Shown here: positions 48,501-63,100 of the stretch, in pieces
Position numbering within the stretch: the stretch's first letter is position 1
Layout: the number at the start of each line of letters is the position of its first letter
Source: Antedon mediterranea
Lineage: Eukaryota; Echinodermata; Crinoidea; Comatulida; Antedonidae
Reading direction: 5' to 3'
Assembly (NCBI RefSeq): GCF_964355755.1
Contig: NC_092671.1
Span: forward strand, 21,976,001-22,040,000
Length of the DNA stretch: 64,000 nucleotides
The notes under the pieces: generated by a model
Told to the model about the DNA's origin: nothing
The model's database searches: none
The model's input: only the letters and a program-made list of their open reading frames with translations
Position numbers and translations under genes: made by a program

Positions 48501-50340
48501 TCAAAGTGCTTAAAATCACATTATAAACCGTTTTAGACCATTTGAGCATTTCGATAACACTTTTCACACAAAAACATCAAAGGGCACAATATAGCTTAAT
48601 ATCCTATTTAAAAACGTTTTAGACCATTTTGAGCATTTCGACAAAACTTTTTCACACAAAACACCAAAGTGCTTAGAATACCTTCAAATCGCATTTGGAG
48701 ACGTTTTAGACAATTTTGTGATTTTCGAAAAAACTTGTTAACATAAAAACATCAAAGTTTACAGAATAGCTTCAAATCGCATTTGGAGACGTTTTAGACA
48801 ATTTTGTGATTTTCGAAAAAACTTGTTAACATAAAAACACCAAAGTGCTTAGAATAGCTTCAAATCGCATTGGGAGACGTTTTAGACCATTTTGTGATTT
48901 TCGAAAAAACTTGTTAACATAAAAACATCAAAGTGTACAGAATAGCTTCAAATCGCATATGGAGACGTTTTAGACCATTTTGTGATTTTCGAAAAAACTT
49001 GTTAACATAAAAACACCAAAGTGCTTAGAATAGCTTCAAATCGCATTTGGAGACGTTTTAAACCATTTTGTGATTTTCGAAAAAACTTGTTAACATAAAA
49101 ACACCAAAATGTTTAGAATAGCTTCAAATCGCATTTGGAGACGTTTTAGACCATTTTGTGATTTTCGAAAAAACTTGTTAACACAAAAACACCAAAGTGA
49201 TTAGAATAGCTTCAAATCGCATTTGGAGACGTTTTAGACCATTTTGTGATTTTCGAAAAAACTTGTTAACATAAAAACACCAAAGTGATTAGAATAGCTT
49301 CAAATCGCATTTGGAGACGTTTTAGACCATTTTGTGCATTTCGATGAAACTTGGTTACGCAAAAACATCAAAGTGCTTAAAATCACATTATAAACCGTTT
49401 TAGACCATTTTGAGCATATCGATAACACTTTTTACACAAAACACCAAAGTGCTTAGAATAGCTTCAAATCGCATTTGGAGACGTTTTAGACCATTTTGTG
49501 ATTTTCGACAAAACTTTTTCACACAAAACACCAAAGTGCTTAGAATACCTTCAAATCGCATTTGGAGACGTTTTAGACCATTTTGTGATTTTCGAAAAAA
49601 CTTGTTAACATAAAAACATCAAAGTGTACAGAATAGCTTCAAATCGCATTTGGAGACGTTTTAGACCATTTTGTGATTTTCGAAAAAACTTGTTAACATA
49701 AAAACACCAAAGTGCTTAGAATAGCTTCAAATCGCATTAGGAGACGTTTTAGACAATTTTGTGATTTTCGAAAAAACTTGTTAACATAAAAACACCAAAG
49801 TGCTTAGAATAGCTTCAAATCGCATTTGGAGACGTTTTAGACCATTTTGTGATTTTCGAAAAAACTTGTTAACATAAAAACACCAAAATGTTTAGAATAG
49901 CTTCAAATCGCATTTGGAGACGTTTTAGACCATTTTGTGATTTTCGAAAAAACTTGTTAACACAAAAACACCAAAGTGATTAGAATAGCTTCAAATCGCA
50001 TTTGGAGACGTTTTAGACCATTTTGTGCATTTCGATGAAACTTGGTTACGCAAAAACATCAAAGTGCTTAAAATCACATTATAAACCGTTTTAGACCATT
50101 TTGAGCATATCGATAACACTTTTCACACAAAAACATCAAAGAGCACAATATAGCTTAATATCGTATTTAAAAACGTTTTAGACCATTTTGAGCATTTCGA
50201 CAAAACTTTTTCACACAAAACACCAAAGTGCTTAGAATAGCTTCAAATCGCATTTGGAGACGTTTTAGACCATTTTGTGATTTTCGAAAAAACTTGTTAA
50301 CATAAAAACATCAAAGGGCTAAGAATAGCTTCAAATCGCA
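45520..50340 (+). repeat. Tandem HOR of ~2415 bp (two copies)
   Basis: AAGTTCTTAAAATAGC at 45738 and 48153, and the marker dimer at 46995 and 49410, are both 2415 bp apart. The right copy then carries two more monomers, so the offset rises to about 2592 bp by the GCATTTCGATGAAAC monomers at 47435 and 50027. Boundaries are approximate, to about one monomer. Confidence 0.8.
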
Positions 50341-53300
50341 TTTGGAGACATTTTAGACCAATTAGTGATTTTCGAAAAAACTTGGTTACACAAAAACATC
50401 AAAGTGGTTAAAATCACATTATAAACCGTTTTAGACCATTTTGAGCATTTCGATAACACTTTTTACACAAAAACATCAAAGTGCTTAGAATAGCTTCAAA
50501 TCGCATTTGGAGACGTTTTAGACCATTTTGTGATTTTTGAAAAAAACTTTTTAACATAAAAACACCAAACTGCTAAGAATAGCTTCAAATCGCATATGGA
50601 GACAATTTAGACCATTTTGTGATTTTCGAAAAAACTTGTTAACATAAAAACACCAAAGTGCTTAGAATACCTTCAAATCGCATTTGGAGACGTTTTAGAC
50701 CATTTTGTGATTTTCCAAAAAACTTGTTAACATAAAAACATCAAAGTGTACAGAATAGCTTCAAATCGCATTTGGAGACGTTTTAGACCATTTTGTGATT
50801 TTCGAAAAAACTTGTTAACATAAAAACACCAAAGTGCTTAGAATAGCTTCAAATCGCATTAGGAGACGTTTTAGCCCATTTTGTGATTTTCGAAAAAACT
50901 TGTTAACATAAAAACACCAAAGTGCTTAGAATAGCTTCAAATCGCATTTGGAGACGTTTTAGACCATTTTGTGATTTTCGAAAAAACTTGTTAACATAAA
51001 AATACCAAAATGTTTAGAATAGCTTCAAATCACATTTGGAGACGTTTTAGACCATTTTGTGATTTTCGAAAAAAGTTGTTAACACAAAAACACCAAAGTG
51101 ATTAGAATAGCTTCAAATCGCATTTGGAGACGTTTTAGACCAATTTGTGCATTTCGATGAAACTTGGTTACGCAAAAACATCAAAGTGCTTAAAATCACA
51201 TTATAAACCGTTTTAGACCATTTTGAGCATATCGATAACACTTTTCACACAAAAACATCAAAGAGCACAATATAGCTTAATATCTTATTTAAAAACGTTT
51301 TAGACCATTTTGAGCATTTCGACAAAACTTTTTCACACAAAACACCAAAGTGCTTAGAATAGCTTCAAATCGCATTTGGAGACGTTTTAGACCATTTTGT
51401 GATTTTCGAAAAAACTTGTTAACATAAAAACATCAAAGTGCTAAGAATAGCTTCAAATCGCATTTGGAGACATTTTAGACCAATTAGTGATTTTCGAAAA
51501 AACTTGGTTACACAAAAACATCAAAGTGGTTAAAATCACATTATAAACCGTTTTAGACCATTTTGAGCATTTCGATAACACTTTTCACACAAAAACATCA
51601 AAGTGCTTAGAATAGCTTCAAATCGCATTTGGAGACGTTTTAGACCATTTTGTGATTTTCGAAAAAAACTTTTTAACATAAAAACACCAAACTGCTAAGA
51701 ATAGCTTCAAATCGCATATGGAGACAATTTAGACCATTTTGTGATTTTCGAAAAAACTTGTTAACATAAAAACACCAAAGTGCTAAGAATAGCTTCAAAT
51801 CGCATATGGAGACAATTTAGACCATTTTGTGATTTTCGAAAAAACTTGTTAACATAAAAACACCAAAGTGCTTAGAATACCTTCAAATCGCATTTGGAGA
51901 CGTTTAAGACCATTTTGTGATTTTCGAAAAAACTTGTTAACATAAAAACACCAAAGTTCTTAGAATAGCTTCAAATCGCATTTGGAGACGTTTTAGACCA
52001 ATTTGTGATTTTCGAAAAAACTTGGTTACACAAAAACATCAAAGTGGTTAAAAGCACATTATAAACCGTTTTAGACCATTTTGAGCATTTCGATAACACA
52101 TTTCACACAAAAACATCAAAGAGCACAAAATAGCTTAATATCGTATTTAAAAACGTTTTAAACCATTTTGAGCATTTCGACAAAACTTTTTCACACAAAA
52201 CACCAAAGTGTACAGAATAGCTTCAAATCGCATTTGGAGACGTTTTAGACCATTTTGTGATTTTCGAAAAAACTTGTTAATATAAAAACACCAAAGTACT
52301 TAGAATAGCTTCAAATCGCATTTGGAGACGTTTTAGACCATTTTGTGATTTTCGAAAAAACTTGTTAACATAAAAACATCAAAGTGCTAAGAATAGCTTC
52401 CAATCGCATTTGGAGACATTTTAGACCAATTTGTGATTTTCGAAAAAACTTGGTTACACAAAAACATCAAAGTGCTTAAAATCACATTATAAACCGTTTT
52501 AGACCATTTTGAGCATTTCGATAACACATTTCACAAAAAAACATCAAAGAGCACAAAATAGCTTAATATCGTATTTAAAAACGTTTTAAACCATTTTGAG
52601 CATTTCGACAAAACTTTTTCACACAAAACACCAAAGTGTTTAGAAAAGCTTCAAATCGCATTTGGAGACGTTTTAGACCATTTTGGGATTTTCGAAAAAA
52701 CTTGTTAACATAAAAACACCAAAGTGCTTAGAATAGCTTCAAATCGCATTTGAAGACGTTTTAGACCATTTTGTAATTTTCGAAAAAACTTGTTAACATA
52801 AAAACACCAAAATGTTTAGAATAGCTTCAAATCGCATTTGGAGACGTTTTAGACCATTTTGTGATTTTCGAAAAAACTTGTTAACACAAAAACACCAAAG
52901 TGATTAGAATAGCTTCAAATCGCATTTGGAGACGTTTTAGACCATTTTGTGATTTTCGAAAAAACTTGTTAACATAAAAACACCAAAGTGATTAGAATAG
53001 CTTCAAATCGCATTTGGAGACGTTTTAGACCATTTTGTGCATTTCGATGAAACTTGGTTACGCAAAAACATCAAAGTAATAATCACATTATAAACAGTTT
53101 TAGACCATTTTGAGCATATCGATAAAACTTTTTACACAAAACACCAAAGTGCTTAGAATAGCTTCAAATCGCATTTGGAGACGTTTTAGACCATTTTGTG
53201 ATTTTCGACAAAACTTTTTCACACAAAACACCAAAGTGCTTAGAATACCTTCAAATCGCATTTGGAGACGTTTTAGACCATTTTGTGATTTTCGAAAAAA

Positions 53301-55520
53301 CTTGTTAACATAAAAACATCAAAGTGTACAGATTAGCTTCAAATCGCATTTGGAGACGTTTTAGACCATTTTGTGATTTTCGAAAAAACTTGTTAACATA
53401 AAAACACCAAAGTGCTTAGAATAGCTTCAAATCGTATTAGGAGACGTTTTAGACCATTTTGTTATTTTCGAAAAAACTTGTTAACATAAAAACACCAAAA
53501 TGTTTAGAATAGCTTCAAATCGCATTTGTAGACGTTTTAGACCATTTTGTGATTTTCGAAAAAACTTGTTAACACAAAAACACCAAAGTGATTAGAATAG
53601 CTTCAAATCGCATTTGGAGACGTTTTAGACCATTTTGTGCATTTCGATGAAACTTGGTTACGCAAAAACATCAAAGTGCTTAAAATCACATTATAAACCG
53701 TTTTAGACCATTTTGAGCATATCGATAACACTTTTCACACAAAAACATCAAAGAGCACAATATAGCTTAATATCGTATTTAAAAACGTTTTAGACCATTT
53801 TGAGCAATTCGACAAAACTTTTTCACACAAAACACCAAAGTGCTTAGAATAGCTTCAAATCGCATTTGGAGACGTTTTAGACCATTTTGTGATTTTCGAA
53901 AAAACTTGTTAACATAAAAACATCAAAGGGCTAAGAATAGCTTCAAATCGCATTTGGAGACATTTTAGACCAATTAGTGATTTTCGAAAAAACTTGGTTA
54001 CACAAAAACATCAAAGTGGTTAAAATCACATTATAAACCGTTTTAGACCATTTTGAGCATATCGATAAAATTTTTTACACAAAAACATCAAAGAGCACAA
54101 AATAGCTTAATATCGTATTTGGAAACGTTTTAGAACATTTTGTGATTTTCGAAAAAACTTGTTAACATAAAACACCAAAGTGTACAGAATAGCTTCAAAT
54201 CGCATTTGGAGACATTTTAGACCAATTTGTGATTTTCGAAAAAACTTGTTAACATAAAAAACACCAAAGTGCTAAGAATAGCTTCAAATCGCATTTGGAG
54301 ACATTTTAGACCAATTTGTGATTTTCGAAAAAACTTGGTTACACAAAAACATCAAAGTGCTTAAAATCACATTATAAAACCGTTTTAGACCATTTTGAGC
54401 ATTTCGATAACACTTTTCACACAAAAACATCAAAGAGCATAAAATAGGTTAATATCGTATTTAAAAACGTTTTAGACCATTTTGAGCATTTCGACAAAAC
54501 TTTTTCACACAAAACACCAAAGTGTACAGAATAGCTTAATATCGTATTTAAAAACGTTTTAGACCATTTTGTGATTTTCGAAAAAACTTGTTAACATAAA
54601 AACACCAAAGTGCTTACAATAGCTTCAAATCGCATTAGGAGACGTTTTAGACCATTTTGTGATTTTCGAAAAAACTTGTTAACATAAAAACATCAAAGTG
54701 TACAGAATAGCTTCAAATCGCATTTGGAGACGTTTTAGACCATTTTGTGATTTTCGAAAAAAACTTGTTAACATAAAAACACCAAAGTGCTTAGAATAGC
54801 TTCAAATCGCATTTGGAGACGTTTTAGACCATTTTGTGATTTTCGAAAAAACTTGTTAATATAAAAACACCAAAGTACTTAGAATAGCTTCAAATCGCAT
54901 TTGGAGACGTTTTAGACCATTTTGTGATTTTCGAAAAAACTTGTTAACATAAAAACACCAAAGTTCTTAAAATAGCTTCAAATCGCATTTGGAGACGTTT
55001 TAGACTATTTTGTGATTTTCGAAAAAACTTGTTAACACAAAAACACCAAAGTGTTTAGAAAAGCTTCAAATCGCATTTGGAGAAGTTTTAGACCATTTTG
55101 TGATTTTCGAAAAAACTTGTTAACATAAAAACACCAAAGTGTTTAGAAAAGCTTCAAATCGCATTTGGAGACGTTTTAGACCATTTTGTAATTTTCAAAA
55201 AAACTTGTTAACATAAAAACACCAAAGTTCTTAGAATAGCTTCAAATCGCATTTGGAGACGTTTTAGACCATTTTGTGCATTTCGATGAAACTTGGTTAC
55301 ACAAAAACATCAAAGTGCTTAAAATCACATTATAAACCGTTTTAGACCATTTGAGCATTTCGATAACACTTTTCACAAAAAAACATCAAAGAGCACAATA
55401 TAGATTAATATCCTATTTAAAAACGTTTTAGACCATTTTGAGCATTTCGACAAAACTTTTTCACACAAAACACCAAAGTGCTTAGAATACCTTCAAATCG
55501 CATTTGGAGACGTTTTAGAC
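47933..55520 (+). repeat. 7588-bp higher-order repeat, copy 1
   Basis: Landmarks repeat 7588 bp later in copy 2: 47933 to 55521, 48481 to 56069, 49410 to 56998 and 53110 to 60698. The left boundary lies near 47.9 kb, because the monomers just upstream differ (AGAATAGC before copy 1, AGAATACC before copy 2). One copy is roughly 87 monomers. The first partial copy at 17.0-23.6 kb carries the 1048-bp insertion that this one lacks. Confidence 0.88.
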
Positions 55521-58500
55521 CATTTTGTGATTTTCGAAAAAACTTGTTAACACAAAAACACCAAAGTGATTAGAATAGCTTCAAATCGCATTTGGAGACG
55601 TTTTAGACCATTTTGTGATTTTCGAAAAAACTTGTTAACATAAAAACACCAAAGTGATTAGAATAGCTTCAAATCGCATTTGGAGACGTTTTAGACCATT
55701 TTGTGATTTTCGAAAAAACTTGTTAACATAAAAACACCAAAGTTCTTAAAATAGCTTCAAATCGCATTTGGAGACGTTTTAGACCATTTTGTGATTTTCG
55801 AAAAAACTTGTTAACATAAAAACACCAAAGTGTTTAGAAAAGCTTCAAATCGCATTTGGAGACGTTTTAGACCATTTTGGGATTTTCGAAAAAACTTGTT
55901 AACATAAAAACACCAAAGTGCTTAGAATAGCTTCAAATCGCATTTGGAGACGTTTTAGACCATTTTGTAATTTTCAAAAAAACTTGTTAACATAAAAACA
56001 CCAAAGTTCTTAGAATAGCTTCAAATCGCATTTGGAGACGTTTTAGACCATTTTGTGCATTTCGATGAAACTTGGTTACACAAAAACATCAAAGTGCTTA
56101 AAATCACATTATAAACCGTTTTAGACCATTTGAGCATTTCGATAACACTTTTCACACAAAAACATCAAAGGGCACAATATAGCTTAATATCCTATTTAAA
56201 AACGTTTTAGACCATTTTGAGCATTTCGACAAAACTTTTTCACACAAAACACCAAAGTGCTTAGAATACCTTCAAATCGCATTTGGAGACGTTTTAGACA
56301 ATTTTGTGATTTTCGAAAAAACTTGTTAACATAAAAACATCAAAGTTTACAGAATAGCTTCAAATCGCATTTGGAGACGTTTTAGACAATTTTGTGATTT
56401 TCGAAAAAACTTGTTAACATAAAAACACCAAAGTGCTTAGAATAGCTTCAAATCGCATTGGGAGACGTTTTAGACCATTTTGTGATTTTCGAAAAAACTT
56501 GTTAACATAAAAACATCAAAGTGTACAGAATAGCTTCAAATCGCATATGGAGACGTTTTAGACCATTTTGTGATTTTCGAAAAAACTTGTTAACATAAAA
56601 ACACCAAAGTGCTTAGAATAGCTTCAAATCGCATTTGGAGACGTTTTAAACCATTTTGTGATTTTCGAAAAAACTTGTTAACATAAAAACACCAAAATGT
56701 TTAGAATAGCTTCAAATCGCATTTGGAGACGTTTTAGACCATTTTGTGATTTTCGAAAAAACTTGTTAACACAAAAACACCAAAGTGATTAGAATAGCTT
56801 CAAATCGCATTTGGAGACGTTTTAGACCATTTTGTGATTTTCGAAAAAACTTGTTAACATAAAAACACCAAAGTGATTAGAATAGCTTCAAATCGCATTT
56901 GGAGACGTTTTAGACCATTTTGTGCATTTCGATGAAACTTGGTTACGCAAAAACATCAAAGTGCTTAAAATCACATTATAAACCGTTTTAGACCATTTTG
57001 AGCATATCGATAACACTTTTTACACAAAACACCAAAGTGCTTAGAATAGCTTCAAATCGCATTTGGAGACGTTTTAGACCATTTTGTGATTTTCGACAAA
57101 ACTTTTTCACACAAAACACCAAAGTGCTTAGAATACCTTCAAATCGCATTTGGAGACGTTTTAGACCATTTTGTGATTTTCGAAAAAACTTGTTAACATA
57201 AAAACATCAAAGTGTACAGAATAGCTTCAAATCGCATTTGGAGACGTTTTAGACCATTTTGTGATTTTCGAAAAAACTTGTTAACATAAAAACACCAAAG
57301 TGCTTAGAATAGCTTCAAATCGCATTAGGAGACGTTTTAGACAATTTTGTGATTTTCGAAAAAACTTGTTAACATAAAAACACCAAAGTGCTTAGAATAG
57401 CTTCAAATCGCATTTGGAGACGTTTTAGACCATTTTGTGATTTTCGAAAAAACTTGTTAACATAAAAACACCAAAATGTTTAGAATAGCTTCAAATCGCA
57501 TTTGGAGACGTTTTAGACCATTTTGTGATTTTCGAAAAAACTTGTTAACACAAAAACACCAAAGTGATTAGAATAGCTTCAAATCGCATTTGGAGACGTT
57601 TTAGACCATTTTGTGCATTTCGATGAAACTTGGTTACGCAAAAACATCAAAGTGCTTAAAATCACATTATAAACCGTTTTAGACCATTTTGAGCATATCG
57701 ATAACACTTTTCACACAAAAACATCAAAGAGCACAATATAGCTTAATATCGTATTTAAAAACGTTTTAGACCATTTTGAGCATTTCGACAAAACTTTTTC
57801 ACACAAAACACCAAAGTGCTTAGAATAGCTTCAAATCGCATTTGGAGACGTTTTAGACCATTTTGTGATTTTCGAAAAAACTTGTTAACATAAAAACATC
57901 AAAGGGCTAAGAATAGCTTCAAATCGCATTTGGAGACATTTTAGACCAATTAGTGATTTTCGAAAAAACTTGGTTACACAAAAACATCAAAGTGGTTAAA
58001 ATCACATTATAAACCGTTTTAGACCATTTTGAGCATTTCGATAACACTTTTTACACAAAAACATCAAAGTGCTTAGAATAGCTTCAAATCGCATTTGGAG
58101 ACGTTTTAGACCATTTTGTGATTTTTGAAAAAAACTTTTTAACATAAAAACACCAAACTGCTAAGAATAGCTTCAAATCGCATATGGAGACAATTTAGAC
58201 CATTTTGTGATTTTCGAAAAAACTTGTTAACATAAAAACACCAAAGTGCTTAGAATACCTTCAAATCGCATTTGGAGACGTTTTAGACCATTTTGTGATT
58301 TTCCAAAAAACTTGTTAACATAAAAACATCAAAGTGTACAGAATAGCTTCAAATCGCATTTGGAGACGTTTTAGACCATTTTGTGATTTTCGAAAAAACT
58401 TGTTAACATAAAAACACCAAAGTGCTTAGAATAGCTTCAAATCGCATTAGGAGACGTTTTAGCCCATTTTGTGATTTTCGAAAAAACTTGTTAACATAAA

Positions 58501-61500
58501 AACACCAAAGTGCTTAGAATAGCTTCAAATCGCATTTGGAGACGTTTTAGACCATTTTGTGATTTTCGAAAAAACTTGTTAACATAAAAATACCAAAATG
58601 TTTAGAATAGCTTCAAATCACATTTGGAGACGTTTTAGACCATTTTGTGATTTTCGAAAAAAGTTGTTAACACAAAAACACCAAAGTGATTAGAATAGCT
58701 TCAAATCGCATTTGGAGACGTTTTAGACCAATTTGTGCATTTCGATGAAACTTGGTTACGCAAAAACATCAAAGTGCTTAAAATCACATTATAAACCGTT
58801 TTAGACCATTTTGAGCATATCGATAACACTTTTCACACAAAAACATCAAAGAGCACAATATAGCTTAATATCTTATTTAAAAACGTTTTAGACCATTTTG
58901 AGCATTTCGACAAAACTTTTTCACACAAAACACCAAAGTGCTTAGAATAGCTTCAAATCGCATTTGGAGACGTTTTAGACCATTTTGTGATTTTCGAAAA
59001 AACTTGTTAACATAAAAACATCAAAGTGCTAAGAATAGCTTCAAATCGCATTTGGAGACATTTTAGACCAATTAGTGATTTTCGAAAAAACTTGGTTACA
59101 CAAAAACATCAAAGTGGTTAAAATCACATTATAAACCGTTTTAGACCATTTTGAGCATTTCGATAACACTTTTCACACAAAAACATCAAAGTGCTTAGAA
59201 TAGCTTCAAATCGCATTTGGAGACGTTTTAGACCATTTTGTGATTTTCGAAAAAAACTTTTTAACATAAAAACACCAAACTGCTAAGAATAGCTTCAAAT
59301 CGCATATGGAGACAATTTAGACCATTTTGTGATTTTCGAAAAAACTTGTTAACATAAAAACACCAAAGTGCTAAGAATAGCTTCAAATCGCATATGGAGA
59401 CAATTTAGACCATTTTGTGATTTTCGAAAAAACTTGTTAACATAAAAACACCAAAGTGCTTAGAATACCTTCAAATCGCATTTGGAGACGTTTAAGACCA
59501 TTTTGTGATTTTCGAAAAAACTTGTTAACATAAAAACACCAAAGTTCTTAGAATAGCTTCAAATCGCATTTGGAGACGTTTTAGACCAATTTGTGATTTT
59601 CGAAAAAACTTGGTTACACAAAAACATCAAAGTGGTTAAAAGCACATTATAAACCGTTTTAGACCATTTTGAGCATTTCGATAACACATTTCACACAAAA
59701 ACATCAAAGAGCACAAAATAGCTTAATATCGTATTTAAAAACGTTTTAAACCATTTTGAGCATTTCGACAAAACTTTTTCACACAAAACACCAAAGTGTA
59801 CAGAATAGCTTCAAATCGCATTTGGAGACGTTTTAGACCATTTTGTGATTTTCGAAAAAACTTGTTAATATAAAAACACCAAAGTACTTAGAATAGCTTC
59901 AAATCGCATTTGGAGACGTTTTAGACCATTTTGTGATTTTCGAAAAAACTTGTTAACATAAAAACATCAAAGTGCTAAGAATAGCTTCCAATCGCATTTG
60001 GAGACATTTTAGACCAATTTGTGATTTTCGAAAAAACTTGGTTACACAAAAACATCAAAGTGCTTAAAATCACATTATAAACCGTTTTAGACCATTTTGA
60101 GCATTTCGATAACACATTTCACAAAAAAACATCAAAGAGCACAAAATAGCTTAATATCGTATTTAAAAACGTTTTAAACCATTTTGAGCATTTCGACAAA
60201 ACTTTTTCACACAAAACACCAAAGTGTTTAGAAAAGCTTCAAATCGCATTTGGAGACGTTTTAGACCATTTTGGGATTTTCGAAAAAACTTGTTAACATA
60301 AAAACACCAAAGTGCTTAGAATAGCTTCAAATCGCATTTGAAGACGTTTTAGACCATTTTGTAATTTTCGAAAAAACTTGTTAACATAAAAACACCAAAA
60401 TGTTTAGAATAGCTTCAAATCGCATTTGGAGACGTTTTAGACCATTTTGTGATTTTCGAAAAAACTTGTTAACACAAAAACACCAAAGTGATTAGAATAG
60501 CTTCAAATCGCATTTGGAGACGTTTTAGACCATTTTGTGATTTTCGAAAAAACTTGTTAACATAAAAACACCAAAGTGATTAGAATAGCTTCAAATCGCA
60601 TTTGGAGACGTTTTAGACCATTTTGTGCATTTCGATGAAACTTGGTTACGCAAAAACATCAAAGTAATAATCACATTATAAACAGTTTTAGACCATTTTG
60701 AGCATATCGATAAAACTTTTTACACAAAACACCAAAGTGCTTAGAATAGCTTCAAATCGCATTTGGAGACGTTTTAGACCATTTTGTGATTTTCGACAAA
60801 ACTTTTTCACACAAAACACCAAAGTGCTTAGAATACCTTCAAATCGCATTTGGAGACGTTTTAGACCATTTTGTGATTTTCGAAAAAACTTGTTAACATA
60901 AAAACATCAAAGTGTACAGAATAGCTTCAAATCGCATTTGGAGACGTTTTAGACCATTTTGTGCATTTCGATGAAACTTGGTTACGCAAAAACATCAAAG
61001 TGCTTAAAATCACATTATAAACCGTTTTAGACCATTTTGAGCATATCGATAACACTTTTCACACAAAAACATCAAAGAGCACAATATAGCTTAATATCGT
61101 ATTTAAAAACGTTTTAGACCATTTTGAGCAATTCGACAAAACTTTTTCACACAAAACACCAAAGTGCTTAGAATAGCTTCAAATCGCATTTGGAGACGTT
61201 TTAGACCATTTTGTGATTTTCGAAAAAACTTGTTAACATAAAAACATCAAAGGGCTAAGAATAGCTTCAAATCGCATTTGGAGACATTTTAGACCAATTA
61301 GTGATTTTCGAAAAAACTTGGTTACACAAAAACATCAAAGTGGTTAAAATCACATTATAAACCGTTTTAGACCATTTTGAGCATATCGATAAAATTTTTT
61401 ACACAAAAACATCAAAGAGCACAAAATAGCTTAATATCGTATTTGGAAACGTTTTAGAACATTTTGTGATTTTCGAAAAAACTTGTTAACATAAAACACC

Positions 61501-63100
61501 AAAGTGTACAGAATAGCTTCAAATCGCATTTGGAGACATTTTAGACAAATTTGTGATTTTCGAAAAAACTTGTTAACATAAAAACACCAAAGTGCTAAGA
61601 ATAGCTTCAAATCGCATTTGGAGACATTTTAGACCAATTTGTGATTTTCGAAAAAACTTGGTTACACCAAAACATCAAAGTGCTTAAAATCACATTATAA
61701 AACCGTTTTAGACCATTTTGAGCATTTCGATAACACTTTTCACACAAAAACATCAAAGAGCATAAAATAGGTTAATATCGTATTTAAAAACGTTTTAGAC
61801 CATTTTGAGCATTTCGACAAAACTTTTTCACACAAAACACCAAAGTGTACAGAATAGCTTAATATCGTATTTAAAAACGTTTTAGACCATTTTGTGATTT
61901 TCGAAAAAACTTGTTAACATAAAAACACCAAAGTACTTACAATAGCTTCAAATCGCATTAGGAGACGTTTTAGACCATTTTGTGATTTTCGAAAAAACTT
62001 GTTAACATAAAAACATCAAAGTGTACAGAATAGCTTCAAATCGCATTTGGAGACGTTTTAGACCATTTTGTGATTTTCGAAAAAAACTTGTTAACATAAA
62101 AACACCAAAGTGCTTAGAATAGCTTCAAATCGCATTTGGAGACGTTTTAGACCATTTTGTGATTTTCGAAAAACTTGTTAATATAAAAACACCAAAGTAC
62201 TTAGAATAGCTTCAAATCGCATTTGGAGACGTTTTAGACCATTTTGTGATTTTCGAAAAAACTTGTTAACATAAAAACACCAAAGTTCTTAAAATAGCTT
62301 CAAATCGCATTTGGAGACGTTTTAGACCATTTTGTGATTTTCGAAAAAACTTGTTAACACAAAAACACCAAAGTGTTTAGAAAAGCTTCAAATCGCATTT
62401 GGAGAAGTTTTAGACCATTTTGTGATTTTCGAAAAAACTTGTTAACATAAAAACACCAAAGTGTTTAGAAAAGCTTCAAATCGCATTTGGAGACGTTTTA
62501 GACCATTTTGGGATTTTCGAAAAAACTTGTTAACATAAAAACACCAAAGTGCTTAGAATAGCTTCAAATCGCATTTGGAGACGTTTTAGACCATTTTGTA
62601 ATTTTCAAAAAAACTTGTTAACATAAAAACACCAAAGTTCTTAGAATAGCTTCAAATCGCATTTGGAGACGTTTTAGACCATTTTGTGCATTTCGATGAA
62701 ACTTGGTTACACAAAAACATCAAAGTCCTTAAAATCACATTATAAACCGTTTTAGACCATTTGAGCATTTCGATAACACTTTTCACACAAAAACATCAAA
62801 GAGCACAATATAGCTTAATATCCTATTTAAAAACGTTTTAGACCATTTTGAGCATTTCGACAAAACTTTTTCACACAAAACACCAAAGTGCTTAGAATAC
62901 CTTCAAATCGCATTTGGAGACGTTTTTAGACCATTTTGTGTTTTTCGAAAAAACTTGTTAACATAAAAACATCAAAGTTTACAGAATAGCTTCAAATCGC
63001 ATTTGGAGACGTTTTAGACAATTTTGTGATTTTCGAAAAAACTTGTTAATATAAAAACACCAAAGTGCTTAGAATAGCTTCAAATCGCATTGGGAGACGT
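55521..63100 (+). repeat. 7.6-kb higher-order repeat, copy 2 (with 264-bp deletion)
   Basis: It follows copy 1 in tandem at a 7588-bp offset until about 60930. There, three monomers present in copy 1 (about 53360-53636) are missing and the offset becomes 7324 bp, for example ATCGATAAAATTT at 54061 and 61385. Three times 88 is 264, so the deletion is an exact number of monomers. Near 62.5 kb it keeps a monomer that copy 1 lost near 55.18 kb. The right end is approximate. Confidence 0.85.
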
